Program-made: the position numbers and the translations under genes
Shown here: positions 46,681 through 57,557 of the stretch, piece by piece
Numbering within the stretch: the first letter of the stretch is position 1
Layout: the number at the start of each line of letters is the position of its first letter
Assembly: GCA_014218235.1 (NCBI GenBank)
Contig: CM024766.1
Coordinates: 19,627,346 to 19,691,345 of the forward strand
Length of the DNA: 64,000 nt
From: Colocasia esculenta
Lineage: Eukaryota; Streptophyta; Magnoliopsida; Alismatales; Araceae
Reading direction: 5' to 3'
Notes under the pieces: generated by a model
Databases searched by the model: none
Told to the model about the DNA's origin: nothing
Seen by the model: only the letters and a program-made list of their open reading frames with translations

Positions 46681-46901
46681 CCCTTGCAAGAATTGTGTGT
46701 TCCTGAGAAATAAACACATATTTCATTAGTCCAATGTATTATCATAAAAATAAATGATAAATGTGTTTGAAAACATGCTTTTTAATATGGTCATTACATG
46801 TGTTGTGCATTTAACATGTTCCAATTATTGTGCATTAAAATCACAACTTGTCATCATCAAAATATGAGGGAAAAAGAATTATATTCACACTCAACCCAAC
46901 A

Positions 46902-47277
46902 ATCTCCCCCTTTTTGATGATGACAATATTAAGTCAACATGAAAGTTTGAATTTTTAAAGCATTGTGATTTTCAAGTATCCATTCACACAACATCCATTC
47001 ACATACACACTGAATAACAATGAACACATTCACATTCATCAAAAGACATTTAGCACAATTTAGTAACAATTGACATTTTCATAATCAAGAGGCACAATGT
47101 TACTAATAACCATAGCTTCCCATTAATGGCCAAAAACCAACACAGTTTGATATCTACATACATTTGTTCATTCACATTCATTACAAAAAGTTCTCATTCA
47201 AAATAGATGTCCTTCTCCCCCTTTGACATCATCAAAATATGAAGTCCATTAGGAGGATGGAGGAGGAGGAGGAGGAG
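46902..47277 (-). other. Element E 3' untranslated end with polypurine tract
   Basis: It begins with the tract complement 'atctccccc' (46902-46910) and contains a second 'ctccccctttgacatcatc' near 47214. It ends in a GGA/GAG run (47252-47277) where F is inserted. No gene is seen. Confidence 0.7.
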
Positions 47278-47544
47278 TGTTAGGATCGGATGGGTGGATG
47301 GATCAGATCTAGAAGGGGGGGTTGAATAGATCTAACACTAATTAACGCGGAAGCTTAAGCAAATTAAAATTACTTCGAATTAGAGATCAAATCACCCAAA
47401 CAATTTACTGATCATAAGTGTGATTAGTGTGTGTGAGCAAATCAATTAGTAGTGTGAACGAAATCCTTATGCATGAATCTAGCGTAAAACAAAGTCAAAC
47501 CACAATTCAAACCACTGCACAGAGGATTTTAGGTGGTTCGGAAA

Positions 47545-47800
47545 TCACCTCCAGTGACTCCTACGTCCACCCCTCACATAGTGAGGCCACACTACTCAAA
47601 ACCTTGAGTACAACTCACACAAGAGCACGACGACTCCAAACACCCTTGAGCACGACGACTCAAGAAACACCTGGAGCACGACTACTCCAAACCGAGCACG
47701 ACGGCTCAAACAACAACCGGAGTACGACGACTCAAATTGAGCACGACGGCTCAAACCACACAGTGAGTGCGACGACTCACAAACCAGAGCTCGACGGCTC
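47545..47800 (-). repeat. Hairpin array in F 3' LTR
   Basis: Ten inverted repeats: TCAC/GTGA (47545), CCTCAC/GTGAGG (47572), TGAGT/ACTCA (47605), CTTGAG/CTCAAG (47645), TGGAG/CTCCA (47672), GAGC/GCTC (47694), GAGT/ACTC (47720), TTGAGC/GCTCAA (47737), GTGAGT/ACTCAC (47763), GAGC/GCTC (47787). Most loops are ACGACG or close to it. One further unit near 47623 pairs only 3 bp. The open frames here are repeat artefacts. Confidence 0.87.
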
Positions 47801-48424
47801 ACAATACAAAATCTAGATCAAACACAAAAGAGATCAGATCCTCTAGCAATGATCTGATTCAAAACAGTTTGGTACACAGAAATTTGTGCAGAACTTCATG
47901 CACAAATCTCATTGACGAAATAAGGAAGAACAAACTCATAAATAAGGCAAATAGATGTAGAAAAAGTGTTCTTCGATGAAGAGGCCTTGCAGACGCTTCA
48001 ATTGAGGAGCCTTGATGGAAATCGATGGAGATTCTCCTCAATTGGCGATGCTCTGCTTTGATGGCATCTGAAATGCCAGAAATCCTTCTTCTCCTGCGCC
48101 TCTTCAGTTGGATCTGCTCCCTTACCTTGCACAACAACCTTCTCTCCAGGGATTCCCCTTGATTACCACGTCCTTCCTCTTGAACGGATGGCTTGCAGCT
48201 TCTGGAGATGGACAGACAGATCTGGAAAACCCCCTTTGGCGCCAAAAGGCTTCTTCTGGAAGTGTATGGGCTCCCTTGCCTTGGGGTACAAGGAACATGG
48301 GTATTTATAGCCCCATATGTCCATAAAGTGCCTTGGGGTGCATGGGCACAAAAACCTAGGTCAAATCCCCTAAATCCAAGCAGCCACGTGTCAGAGAAAT
48401 TCATGTTTTTGAGTTTCAGGCGGA

Positions 48425-48648
48425 GTGTGCCGACCTGACTTGATCTAGTGTCGACCTACTGTCCCAGTCAGGCAAACTGATCTGCTGGAAACTGGGTCTA
48501 GTGTTGATCTGGCTTGATCTACTGTCGACCTGACTGATCTAGTGTCGACCTGCCTTGATCTAGTGTCGACCTGCTGTCCTAGTCAGGCAAACTGATATGT
48601 TGGAAACTGGGTCTAGTGTCGACCTGACTTGATCTAGTGTCGACACTA
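48425..48648 (-). repeat. 21-bp GTCGAC tandem repeats in F 3' LTR
   Basis: Units resembling 'gtgtcgacctgacttgatcta' repeat, with a super-unit containing 'aggcaaactgatctgctgg'. The last core is the 14-bp palindrome TAGTGTCGACACTA at 48635-48648. Confidence 0.87.
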
Positions 48649-48791
48649 TCAAGACAAAATGTGTGAACCTGCAAATTAACACATAAGCCATTAGTACAAG
48701 ATATTATCATTAAAATATGAGATATTAAACATCAAAAACATGTTGTTTAAGCATTATTGTTATATGTATAAAATGTATAACATGTTCAACA

Positions 48792-48940
48792 TATCATCAT
48801 CAAAATCACAACATGTCATCATTAAATCACAACATGTCATCATTAAAATCACAACATGTCATCATTAAAATCATAACATGTCATCATTAAAATCATAATA
48901 TCTCATCATTAAAATCACAATATGTCATCATCAAAATCAA
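48792..48940 (-). repeat. 22-bp ATGTCATCATTAAAATCACA repeats in F 3' LTR
   Basis: About seven units. The same array has about ten units in the 5' LTR (55432-55650). Confidence 0.9.
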
Positions 48941-50328
48941 AGTATGAGTGATGTTCATTGGTCATCATTAAAATACAACTTTAGGAAATTCCAAAACACA
49001 CTCAACCCACAATCTCCCTCTTTTTGTTGATGACAAAACATATGCACAATCTCCCAATAACCTGACTCCCTTGACTACAATAACTCCCCATTGATCATAT
49101 ACACCTATTGACATTTCTCCCCTAGAGACCTTTCTCCTTTAAAGAACTTTCTCCCCTTGACCTTTCTCCCTCTAGAGACCTTTCTCCCCTTTTTGACAGC
49201 ATCAAAAAGATATACAAGAGAGAGAAACAATGATGGTTGGAGACCAAGAATGAAATGGAGTAAGGAATGGTCAGGAATGATCAAAATAAATGAGACAAAG
49301 TGATATTGACATATGAGAGAAATTATTGGTTTTTTGTTATTGTGCAACAAAGTTTAATCACAAAGACACACTCAACACAAAGTATATCAAAATATAATGA
49401 TCTGAATGAGGTTAAAATAATGATGCAAATGTGAAATAAGTCACCTATATGAATGAGCATAAATATTTAACAAGGATGTTAGGAGCTTTAATTTTAGCAC
49501 AATGTGGAATAATAGATCTAAACTCAGTAAACATGAACTGTACTAAGGTCTTGAGCTTTTCTATCCTGTCTTGATTTGTTTTCATTTTGAACTGGGAAAT
49601 AGTACAAGAATAAATTAGTTAAATCTCACTTTTCAGTGCAAGAGATCACATTGATCAGATGCAAGACCTCCTGATTACTCAGTGGTTTAACTTTCATTAT
49701 CTTATACAGAGTTGAAAACTTGATTTCCACTTTTTGACGCGAAACAAATCACTTTTAGGTGAAATGACCCGGTTACTCAGTGGTTAAGAATTTGCATTGC
49801 TCTGTTTGTATCTTTCCAGATTGATCATTTTTCTTTTGATATTTTGCAGGAATATGTTTGCTTTGACCAGACAAGACATGACTATGAATTTAGAAAAATT
49901 ATTCTTTACATGTCGTAAAAAATAAAGCTTAAACATACACAAGTGAAATATTAAAGCCACTCATGGGCCAAAAGCCACTCATGTTTTGCAAATCATTTTT
50001 AAAAACATTCAGTATTAAGATTGCATAACCTTGAAATGATCTGAATCTTTGAAATTAAACTAAATGCACAATGAGTTTAGTTTCAATGTCTTAATTCTCT
50101 CATAAGAAAATAGCACAATGACTCAAACATTCTGATGATTTTTGGGTTTAAGATAGATAAGTGAAGTCAAGGAATGTGACAATGACTCCCCTTTCATGTA
50201 TCTTCCCTTCACAAGGTGAACATGAGGATTATTGAAGAAATATGAATGGAATCAAGTGTAAATAGAATGAGCAAGAATGTTTTATTGAAAGACAATGACT
50301 CCCCCTCAACAATTGCATACAAGACTCT

Positions 50329-50418
50329 GATACTTGGCGGAGACATATACTCACGCATAGTGAAAGTGTCCAGACAAGCTTGACTTGTCTTTCTTCAAAT
50401 CACTATTTGATATACCAA
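50329..50418 (-). repeat. Structured 90-base module, copy 1
   Basis: From 'tacttggcggag' to 'gatataccaag'. It has an outer CTTGG/CCAAG pair, a TCAC/GTGA hairpin, and an AGACAAG/CTTGTCT hairpin with a 5-base loop. Confidence 0.75.
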
Positions 50419-50706
50419 GAATGCCAATGCAATGTGAGAGTGAGGAGTTCATTTGCAAGAACATTTGGCAACAAACTGAATGGGAGTTGATGATAAGTCA
50501 GATATGAAAGTATATTTCTCCAGCATTTCACTCAAAGATTCTTTTGACTTACTCCCCAATAAGATATGCATGAAATTCATTACATTTTCAAAAACAATTT
50601 TACACTTTTTCAAATTTACTCCCCTTTATATGTGCATGGAATGAAAAAGTTAGCAAGCAATTCACACATGATTATGCACACCATTAGCCTTAAGCATAAC
50701 ATGACT

Positions 50707-50798
50707 TTTGGTACTTAGCGGAGTATTTTACTCACGCATAATGAAAGTTCCAAACAAGCATAACTTGTTTTCCACATGTCATCATTTGATATACCAAA
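50707..50798 (-). repeat. Structured 90-base module, copy 2
   Basis: A diverged copy. The main hairpin reads AAACAAG/CTTGTTT, so both arms changed while pairing is kept. The outer pair GGTA/TACC is present. Confidence 0.75.
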
Positions 50799-51050
50799 AA
50801 TCAAAGCAGTTGATATGCACACAGAATCATGGGCACAGTTAAGCAAGCATGATAACACAAACATGATTCCAATTGTTATGACACAAAGTTCATTGTTGGG
50901 AGTACCATTGAAACACATTTCTCATTTTTTCAGATAAAAATTAAACATTCATTTCAATTCAGTCAATTCAAATTTGAAATGATAAAGAAGTTTTACATGA
51001 AAGGACTTTATTGCTTCTAATGATTTTACCTGTGTTCTCCAATCATTTCT

Positions 51051-53430
51051 TGCCTTGTACAGCCATATCTTGAATCCATTTACAATGTATAGCTGCAAGA
51101 CTCCTCAGCTTGCTGATCAAGCTGGTTTTGGGACCCACACTTGCTTGGGTCCTGCAATGAAATCAATGTTAGAGTGCAACAAAGATTTCTAAATCCAAGT
51201 GATATTTTTGGTATAGATGCATTTCTTTCATTGATAGAACTATGAACAGAATTAGTTCCAGATTTTCTTTTTACCTTGCTCAATGCATCTATGTTTTCAT
51301 GAAGTTTTCTAATTTTTGGATTTTTTAAAATTAATGACTCTTACACAAGGAATATCATTGGTACTTGGCGGAGGTAATTCCTCACACATAATGATAGTTT
51401 CCAGACAAGCATGACTTGTCCTTCCACAATTCACCATTTGATATACCAATTGATCTTTGCATAAGAGTCACAATCGATTTCAGTTTTTATTTAGCAGGGA
51501 ATCTCTTAGAAGTATTTTCCTGGTGAGATTTTCATTTTCTTTCATTCTCTTCACTTACTTTCCTTGTAGCCTTAGTCATGAAGCCTTCATTTGTGATTGA
51601 CTACAAGGATCCCTGCATCAAGCATTCAGGCAGCACATTTTAGAACCCAAACTTGTTTGGGTCCTAAGGATCTTCCATGAATTTGCAACAATGATTTTTA
51701 AATCCAAAAGGATTTGATATTAGGTGCATTTTTCTGAAGACTAGAAACACTGAAATCTTGGTTTCTAATCTTAGTGCTATTGGTATAGAATGCACCACTG
51801 ACATACTGAACACTTTGTTTCTTTTTTCAGATTTTTATCATTGAGATTTTTAACATGGAATTCAGAAGAGATCTTTTGTGCAACAGTTCCTTTTTCATGT
51901 ACATAGAATTTCTGAGTGTTTTTAGCATGAACATGATCTTTATTATTGTGTACATTAACATGAAACATGGAAGCATGCACAAAATTATCAATTCTATGCC
52001 AACATTCCTAGAAGTATGCCAAATTTATGACATGTGAAGCATTGGACTGATTTGGCATGTTTATTGAAATTTTGATTTTTGTTCGAGCAATGTTTGGCAA
52101 GATGATTAGGTTTATTACAATTAAAGCAAATGAGAGCATTCTTACCTGGTTCTTACCTTGGCATGTATGCATTTGCTGGAATCTCCTTTTCATGTGAAGA
52201 GGCTTACCATGAGGAGAAGGAGGTACCTTTTGGTGGCTCTTGGCATGATGTGAATTTGGAACTTGCCTTAGAGCTTTTTGAACTGATGGAGAAGGTAGAT
52301 GAATCTTCTTGACAGTAGCATTCTCCTTTTCTCTTTCTATTTCTGAAACAGAACTTTCACTAGTTTTTCATTAGAATTAGCAAAGTTCTTGTTTGTAGCA
52401 GCTTTAACAAATTTTAATTGTTTTATTTTCATTTTCTTATCTCTCACAGAAGCAAGACTGTGTTTTTAGTATTTTTCAATTCATGTCCAAGCTTCTGTTT
52501 TCAGCTTTTAATGCAACAACTTATTTTTTTGAATTTTGAAATTATTTAGCATGACATCCAAACCATTTTTCATCTTGTTCTTGTCATTTTCAAATTGAGC
52601 TATTTGTTTTTCCAAATCAAAAATTTTATTACTTAAATTGCTACAATCATTGTTCATGGTTTGTCATTCAACAAGCATTCAATCTTCCTCTTTAAGTGAT
52701 GATTTTCTTCAACAAGTTGTTTGCATCTCTTATTTATTGATGATCATGAGCCATGTTAGAAATTTGTTGGTTTAATTGATCATTATCAAATTGAAGTTTT
52801 CATTGAGATCAATCAATTTTTCATTTTCATTTTCCAGATCAATAACTTTTGATTTCAATAGCTCATGGTTTTCTTTCATCCATTCAGTTTAGTTTCACAT
52901 ATTTGGACTTCATCTTCCAATTCTCTTTCTCAGAATTTAATTTTCAACTTCATTTTTCAAATTCTCATTTCTTCTGAAAAATCTTTATCATTGTTCTGGA
53001 GTAATTCAAGTGTCTTTGTTAAATTTTCAATTTCTTTATGGCAATGTTTTAAAGTCTTTTAAAATCTTTATTCTTAGTGTTCAGCTTTGCATTAAGATTT
53101 TGTATCTTCTCACAGAACTCAACCAATTCAGCATAAGACATGCCTTCATCTGCATTAGAATCAGAATTAAAATTCATAAATGGATCTGGAATTGATTTAC
53201 CTGATCTTGTAGACCCATTTGAACTCTTGTGTTCTGAAGAGGATGAAGAATGCTCTGAGCACTTAGAATGTGCAGTGAGAGCCACAACCTTCTGAATTGT
53301 TGATCTTCTGGATTCATTGAGGTTCTTCTTTACCATTGAGCCTTTGTGAATTCCTTTTGCTCCTTTTCTTTGTGCTTCTTCTGAAAGACTTGTTGAAAGT
53401 GAGACTGGTGATTCTCTGAAATTATTACAG
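51051..53430 (-). pseudogene. gag: Element F gag remnant (Sire-type): coiled coil and zinc knuckle
   Basis: Read on the - strand, a segment at 53049-53336 ends with EGMSYAELVEFCEKIQNLN, the usual Sire mid-gag start of a coiled coil. Lys/Asn/Leu/Glu-rich broken frames follow down to about 52300. A zinc knuckle CFNCNKPNHLAKHC (CX2CX4HX4C) lies at 52087-52128, and a decayed second CFTCHKFG lies next to it. Further on, GPKQVWVPK (about 51127-51152) and GPKQVWVLK (about 51641-51664) are two copies of the motif that ends Sire gag before protease. The N-terminal UBN2 domain is missing, since the primer site is only about 250 bases upstream. No protease follows. Confidence 0.72.
51357..51449 (-). repeat. 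Structured 90-base module, copy 3
   Basis: The hairpin GACAAG/CTTGTC is kept with loop 'catga'. The outer pair TTGG/CCAA or TTGGTA/TACCAA is possible. Confidence 0.75.
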
Positions 53431-53679
53431 GAAATTCATGCAGATTAAATAAATTTACCATTATACCAAAACTCAAAAGATTATTAGATCTAATCACAGT
53501 GAATCAATGTAACAAGGAATTAGATCTAATAATTAGAGTGGCTAACCCGCTCTAATATCAAATGTAAGAATCAGAGATATTAAGCACACATAGACAGTGA
53601 AAGATCGAGCAAACAATTCAAGCAATTAACACCGAGATCAAACAAAAGCAATCAAATCAGATCAGTAACATACATTAAC

Positions 53680-53693
53680 CCGTTCTGATACCA
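53680..53693 (-). other. Element F primer binding site
   Basis: On the - strand TGGTATCAGAACGG follows the LTR end (CCTAACA) after two bases. It is a tRNA-iMet type site and sets the orientation. Confidence 0.92.
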
Positions 53694-53954
53694 ATTGTTA
53701 GGATCGGATGGGTGGATGGATCAGATCTAGAAGGGGGGGTGAATAGATCTAACACTAATTAACGTGGAAGCTTAAGCAATTTAAAATACTTCGAATCAGA
53801 GATCAAATCACCCAAACAATTTATGATCAGAAGTGTGATTAGTGTGTGTGAGCAAAAATTAGTAAGGTGAACAAAATCCCTATGCATGCATCTAGCGTAA
53901 AACAAAGTCAAACCACAATTCAAACCATTGCACAGAGGATTTTAGGTCGTTCGG

Positions 53955-54214
53955 AAATCACCTCCAGTGACTCCTACGTCCACCCCTCACACAATGAGCC
54001 CACACTACTCAAAAACTTAAGTACAACTCACACAGGAGCACGATGACTCCAAACACCCTTGAGCACGACCACTCAAGAAACACCTGGAGCACGACGACTC
54101 CAAACTGAGCACGACGGCTCAAACAACAACCGGAGTACGACGACTCAAATTGAGCACGACGGCTCAATCCACACAGTGAGTGCGACGACTCACAAACCAG
54201 AGCTCAACGGCTCA
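53955..54214 (-). repeat. Hairpin array in F 5' LTR
   Basis: It is homologous to 47545-47800 with the same order of arms. A few pairs are decayed, for example the CCTCAC/GTGAGG unit now reads 'cctcacacaatgag', and one unit reads 'gagctcaacggctc'. Confidence 0.85.
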
Positions 54215-54840
54215 CAGTACAAATGCTAGATCAAACACAAAAGAGATCAGATCCTCTAGCAATGATCTGATTCAAAACAGTTTCTTACACAGAAATTTGT
54301 GCAGAACTTCATGCACAAATCTCATTGACGAAATAAGGAAGAACAAACTCAGAAATAAGGCAAATAGATGAAGAAAAAGTGTTCTTCGATGAAGAGGCCT
54401 TGCAGACTCTTCAATTGAGGAGCCTTGATGGAAATCGATGGAGATTCTCCTCAATTGGCGATGCTCTGCTTTGATGGCATCTGAAATGCCAGAAATCCTT
54501 CTTCTCCTGCGCCTCTTCAGTTGGATCTGCTCCCTTGCCTTGCACAGCAACCTTCTCTCTAAGGATTCCCCTTGATTCCCATGTACTTCCTTTAGAAAGG
54601 ATGGCTTGCAGCTTCTGGAGATGGAGACAGATCTAGAAAACCCCCTTTGGCCGCCAAAAGGCTTCTTCTAGAAGTGTATGGGCTCCCTTGCCTTTGGGGT
54701 ACAAGGAACATGGGTATTTATAGCCCCATATGTCCATAAAGTGCCTTGGGGTGCATGGGCACGGAAACCTAGGTCAAATCCCCTAAATCCCAAGTAGCCA
54801 CGTGTCCAGAGAAATTCACGTTTTTGAGTTTCAGCCGGAG

Positions 54841-55290
54841 GTGTCGACCTGACTTGATCTAGTGTCGACCTATTGTCCCAGTCAGGCAAACTGATCTGCT
54901 GAAAACTGGGTCTAGTGTCGACCTGGATTGATCTAGTGTCGACTTGACTTGATCTAGTGTCGACCTGCCTTGATCTAGTGTCGACTTGCTGTCCTAGTCA
55001 GGCAAACTGATCTGGGAAACTGGGTCTAGTGTCGCCTGGCTTGATCTAGTGTCGACCTGACTTGATCTAGTGTCGACCTGCCTGATCTAGTGTCGACTTG
55101 CTGTCCTAGTCAGGCAAACTGATCTGCTGGAAACTGGGTCTAGTGTCGCCTGGCTTGATCTAGTGTCGACCTGACTTGATCTAGTGTCGACCTGCCTTGA
55201 TCTAGTGTCGACCTGCTGTCCCAGTCAGGCAAACTGATCTGCTGGAAACTGGGTCTAGTGTCGACCTGACTTGATCTAGTGTCGACACTA
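54841..55290 (-). repeat. Expanded GTCGAC tandem repeats in F 5' LTR
   Basis: About 18 GTCGAC-type cores are arranged in four super-units of roughly 110-120 bases, each carrying 'gtcaggcaaactgatctg'. The 3' LTR has two such super-units. It ends with TAGTGTCGACACTA at 55277-55290. Confidence 0.87.
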
Positions 55291-55431
55291 TCAAGACAAA
55301 AATGGTGAACCTGAATATTTAACACATAAGCCATTAGTACCATATATTATCATAAAAATATGAGAAATTAAACATCAAAAACATGTTGTTTAAGCATTAT
55401 TGTGATATGTATAAAATGTATAACATGTTCA

Positions 55432-55650
55432 ACATATCATCATCAAAATCACAATATGTCATCATTAAAATCACAACATGTCATCATTAAAATCACAATA
55501 TGTCATCATTAAAATCACAACATGTCATCATTAAAATCACAACATGTCATCATTAAAATCACAACATGTCATCATTAAAATCATAACATGTCATCATTAA
55601 AATCATAATATCTCATCATTAAAATCACAATATGTCATCATCAAAATCAA
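55432..55650 (-). repeat. 22-bp tandem repeats in F 5' LTR
   Basis: About ten units of 'catgtcatcattaaaatcacaa' type, near the LTR end next to the element boundary. Confidence 0.9.
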
Positions 55651-55749
55651 AGTATGAGTGATGTTCATTGGTCATCATTAAAATACAACTTTAGGAAATT
55701 CCAAAACACACTCAACCCAACAAGAGGAGTAATGGGCAGCATGATAGTC

Positions 55750-57557
55750 TCAATATCCGTGAATCTTTTCTCCATAGAAGTTAAGTTGAACTTCATCTAA
55801 GCTTGGATTGTTGAGTCTTGTATGCAGGAGATGTTCCATTCTTTCAGAATTCTCAGACATGGTTGCTTGAAGCACACTGAAATCAGCTGAAATAGGCTGT
55901 GATGATGAAGAGGAACTAGCTGTGCCACCACGGCTGTGCAAAGTTTTGAATTCCTTCTTTAGAGCAGACATTTCTTCATCAATGTGAGCAGATAAATTCT
56001 TCATGCCCTCCAATCATCTACCATGTGTGCAAAAGACAGTCTTGTCTTGGAAATCTGTAAGACTGCTTCCTGGCTGTTGAATAGATTCTGTTGGGAATTT
56101 GCCAAAATACCTTCAAGAACCTTTTCTAACTTGTCTTGATGCTCCTTTAGTTCAAGGAGGCATCAACCAATGTTCCAATAAGCCTATTGAATCTTTGGGC
56201 TGCATAATCTGATGCTTCCTTTTGTTTGATGAACTGAGCAGACACTGAATTTTCCAACCTTTGTACCTTGAGCTCAAAAACCTCTGACATCTGTTGGATT
56301 GAAGAAGTGATAGTATCAAATTTGTCATTGAGAAATGAGTACAACTCTGGTTGAACAGAAGGTCCACCAAAGGAAGTGGAGGCTTGAGCTGGAGGTTGTG
56401 GAGTAAATGAGGGAATGTCCACTTCAGGGTTTAGTGGGGAAGAGGGCTGAAATTGAGGTGTAATGGGTGCATCCTGGGGTACTTGAACTTCATTCTCAAC
56501 AGGAGGCTGATCCCCATTTGCTGGAGGCTGGTCCTCTTGAGCTGGCACCTCAGGAGGTGGTGCTACTACCTCTGGAGCCACTGGGACCTTAACTACAATT
56601 GGCCCTCTCCTTACTTGATCACCCTCAAGCCGAAAGCCCATAAACTTTTGTACATGCTTGAAGCAGTATATGTTGGACTTAGGAATTGTCTGAGACTTCT
56701 CATTCTCAAGAGAAACACCAAAATGCTCAAAGACTGGGGTCAAGTGAGCTGCATAAGGAAGAGACCTATGTAGATCTGTCCTAGTTGTCTCAGTCATTAT
56801 CTGGTACATTATGTCATGGAGGTTGACCTTCATGTCCTTTTTCATGCAATAGAGCACAAACCGCTGAATATCTGTGAGTCTATCCCTGCCACCACCTTGG
56901 GGTGTGATGATAGTTGTGAGGATGTGATGGATAAGTCTCAACACAAGTGGAAAGGTGTTTGTGTTGAACTTGGTGACATGTGTCTGCCTGGGATCAGACT
57001 CATCAGCTTGCAATCCAGTCAAAATGGTGTAAGCTTCATGGAGATCAAATTCAAAGTTGTGATAACTTTCACCTTCATCTGGAACTCTGAATAGGGTGGC
57101 AGCCAATTCAGTAGGCAAGTCAATCAAAACACCTTTGACCTCTGATTTGTAACCGTCATTTGTGCATTCTAGGTTCAGATAGAACTCTTGAACTAAACGG
57201 GGGTAAAAATTCTGAACTCAGAAATGAACGGCAAGCAAGTTTGAAAGCAAAAGAATTGATGGACTTCAGGGAATGCAGCTGCGAGGTCATTATCCTCTAG
57301 GCCACGGCCCTAGGTTTGAGGATATACTTCCCTTTTCTAGCAAGCTTGGATGGAGTGGCTTCAGAAGGCTTGGAAGAAGTGGCCTCAGAAGGCTTGGATG
57401 ACCCAGATGAAGTAGAGGAGGATTCCTCAGATGGCTCAGGAGAAGATGCCAGAATTTTTCGTCTAGGGTGAGAAAATCTTCTGTGGGATGCCCTACCTCT
57501 CTTCGATGGAGTAGGAGATGCAGATGATCCTCCTGGCTGTGGAGCAGGGTCATGCCG
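55750..57557 (-). pseudogene. Element E 3' ORF, main part (putative plant transposon protein domain)
   Basis: Reading leftward from the H insertion: a Ser/Lys-rich head (SEESSSTSSGSSKPSEATSS, 57297-57557), a frameshifted segment with FYPRLVQEFYLNLECTNDGY, then the long frame 57127-56147 with ELAATLFRVPDEGES, LVLRLIHHILTTII, FVLYCMKKDMKVNLHDIMY and SLPYAAHLTPVFEHFGVSL. A Pro/Glu/Gln-rich linker and a short coiled segment end it. A further frame (56013-55750) contains HIDEEMSALKKEFKTLHSR. The domain matches the 'putative plant transposon protein' ORFs found in plant Sire elements; its role is unknown. At least two frameshifts and the H and F insertions make it non-functional. Confidence 0.68.

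Larger units (their letters stand above)
45199..46901 (-). repeat. Element E 3' LTR (Sire-type Ty1/copia)
   Basis: On the + strand it reads TGTAGGATCG to CACTCAACCCAACA (1703 bases), followed by 'atctccccctttttgatgat', the complement of the polypurine tract. It is related to but distinct from F's LTRs. It contains a 22-base G run, a hairpin array (45489-45740) and a GTCGAC array (46350-46680). Confidence 0.88.
47278..49011 (-). repeat. Element F 3' LTR
   Basis: On the + strand it reads TGTTAGGATCGG to CACTCAACCCACA (1734 bases). It aligns with 53696-55722. It is shorter because its GTCGAC and 22-bp arrays have fewer units. A polypurine-tract complement follows. Confidence 0.92.
49012..51050 (-). 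other. Element F 3' region without coding potential
   Basis: It starts with the polypurine-tract complement (49012 onward, 'atctccctctttttg'). Frames are short and stop-rich. It holds two copies of a structured 90-base module. Two 'ttactcagtggtt' repeats lie near 49675 and 49774. It resembles E's gap between pol and the 3' ORF, including 'gacaatgactccccctca'. Confidence 0.6.
47278..55722 (-). mobile_element. Element F: pol-less Sire-type element
   Basis: Two LTRs, an iMet primer site and a polypurine tract bound a 4.7-kb interior. That interior holds only a truncated gag and a long 3' region. No protease, integrase, RT or RNase H motif is seen. The flanks are AGGAG on the left and AGAGGAG on the right, within a GAG-rich run, an imperfect duplication. 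It is inserted in element E's 3' end. Confidence 0.85.
53696..55722 (-). repeat. Element F 5' LTR
   Basis: It reads TGTTAGGATCGG to CACTCAACCCAACA on the + strand (2027 bases). It is about 290 bases longer than the 3' LTR because of repeat number. A hairpin array lies at 53955-54214, a GTCGAC array at 54841-55290 and a 22-bp array at 55432-55650. Confidence 0.92.

Noticed and set aside
47427..47816. A 129-residue Thr/Ser-rich frame and a similar one at 45646-45849
   Set aside because: They translate the hairpin array in the E and F LTRs and have no start context or homology.
55432..55650. Possible CRISPR-like array of 22-bp repeats
   Set aside because: Units are contiguous without unique spacers, lie in a plant LTR, and no cas genes exist in the window.
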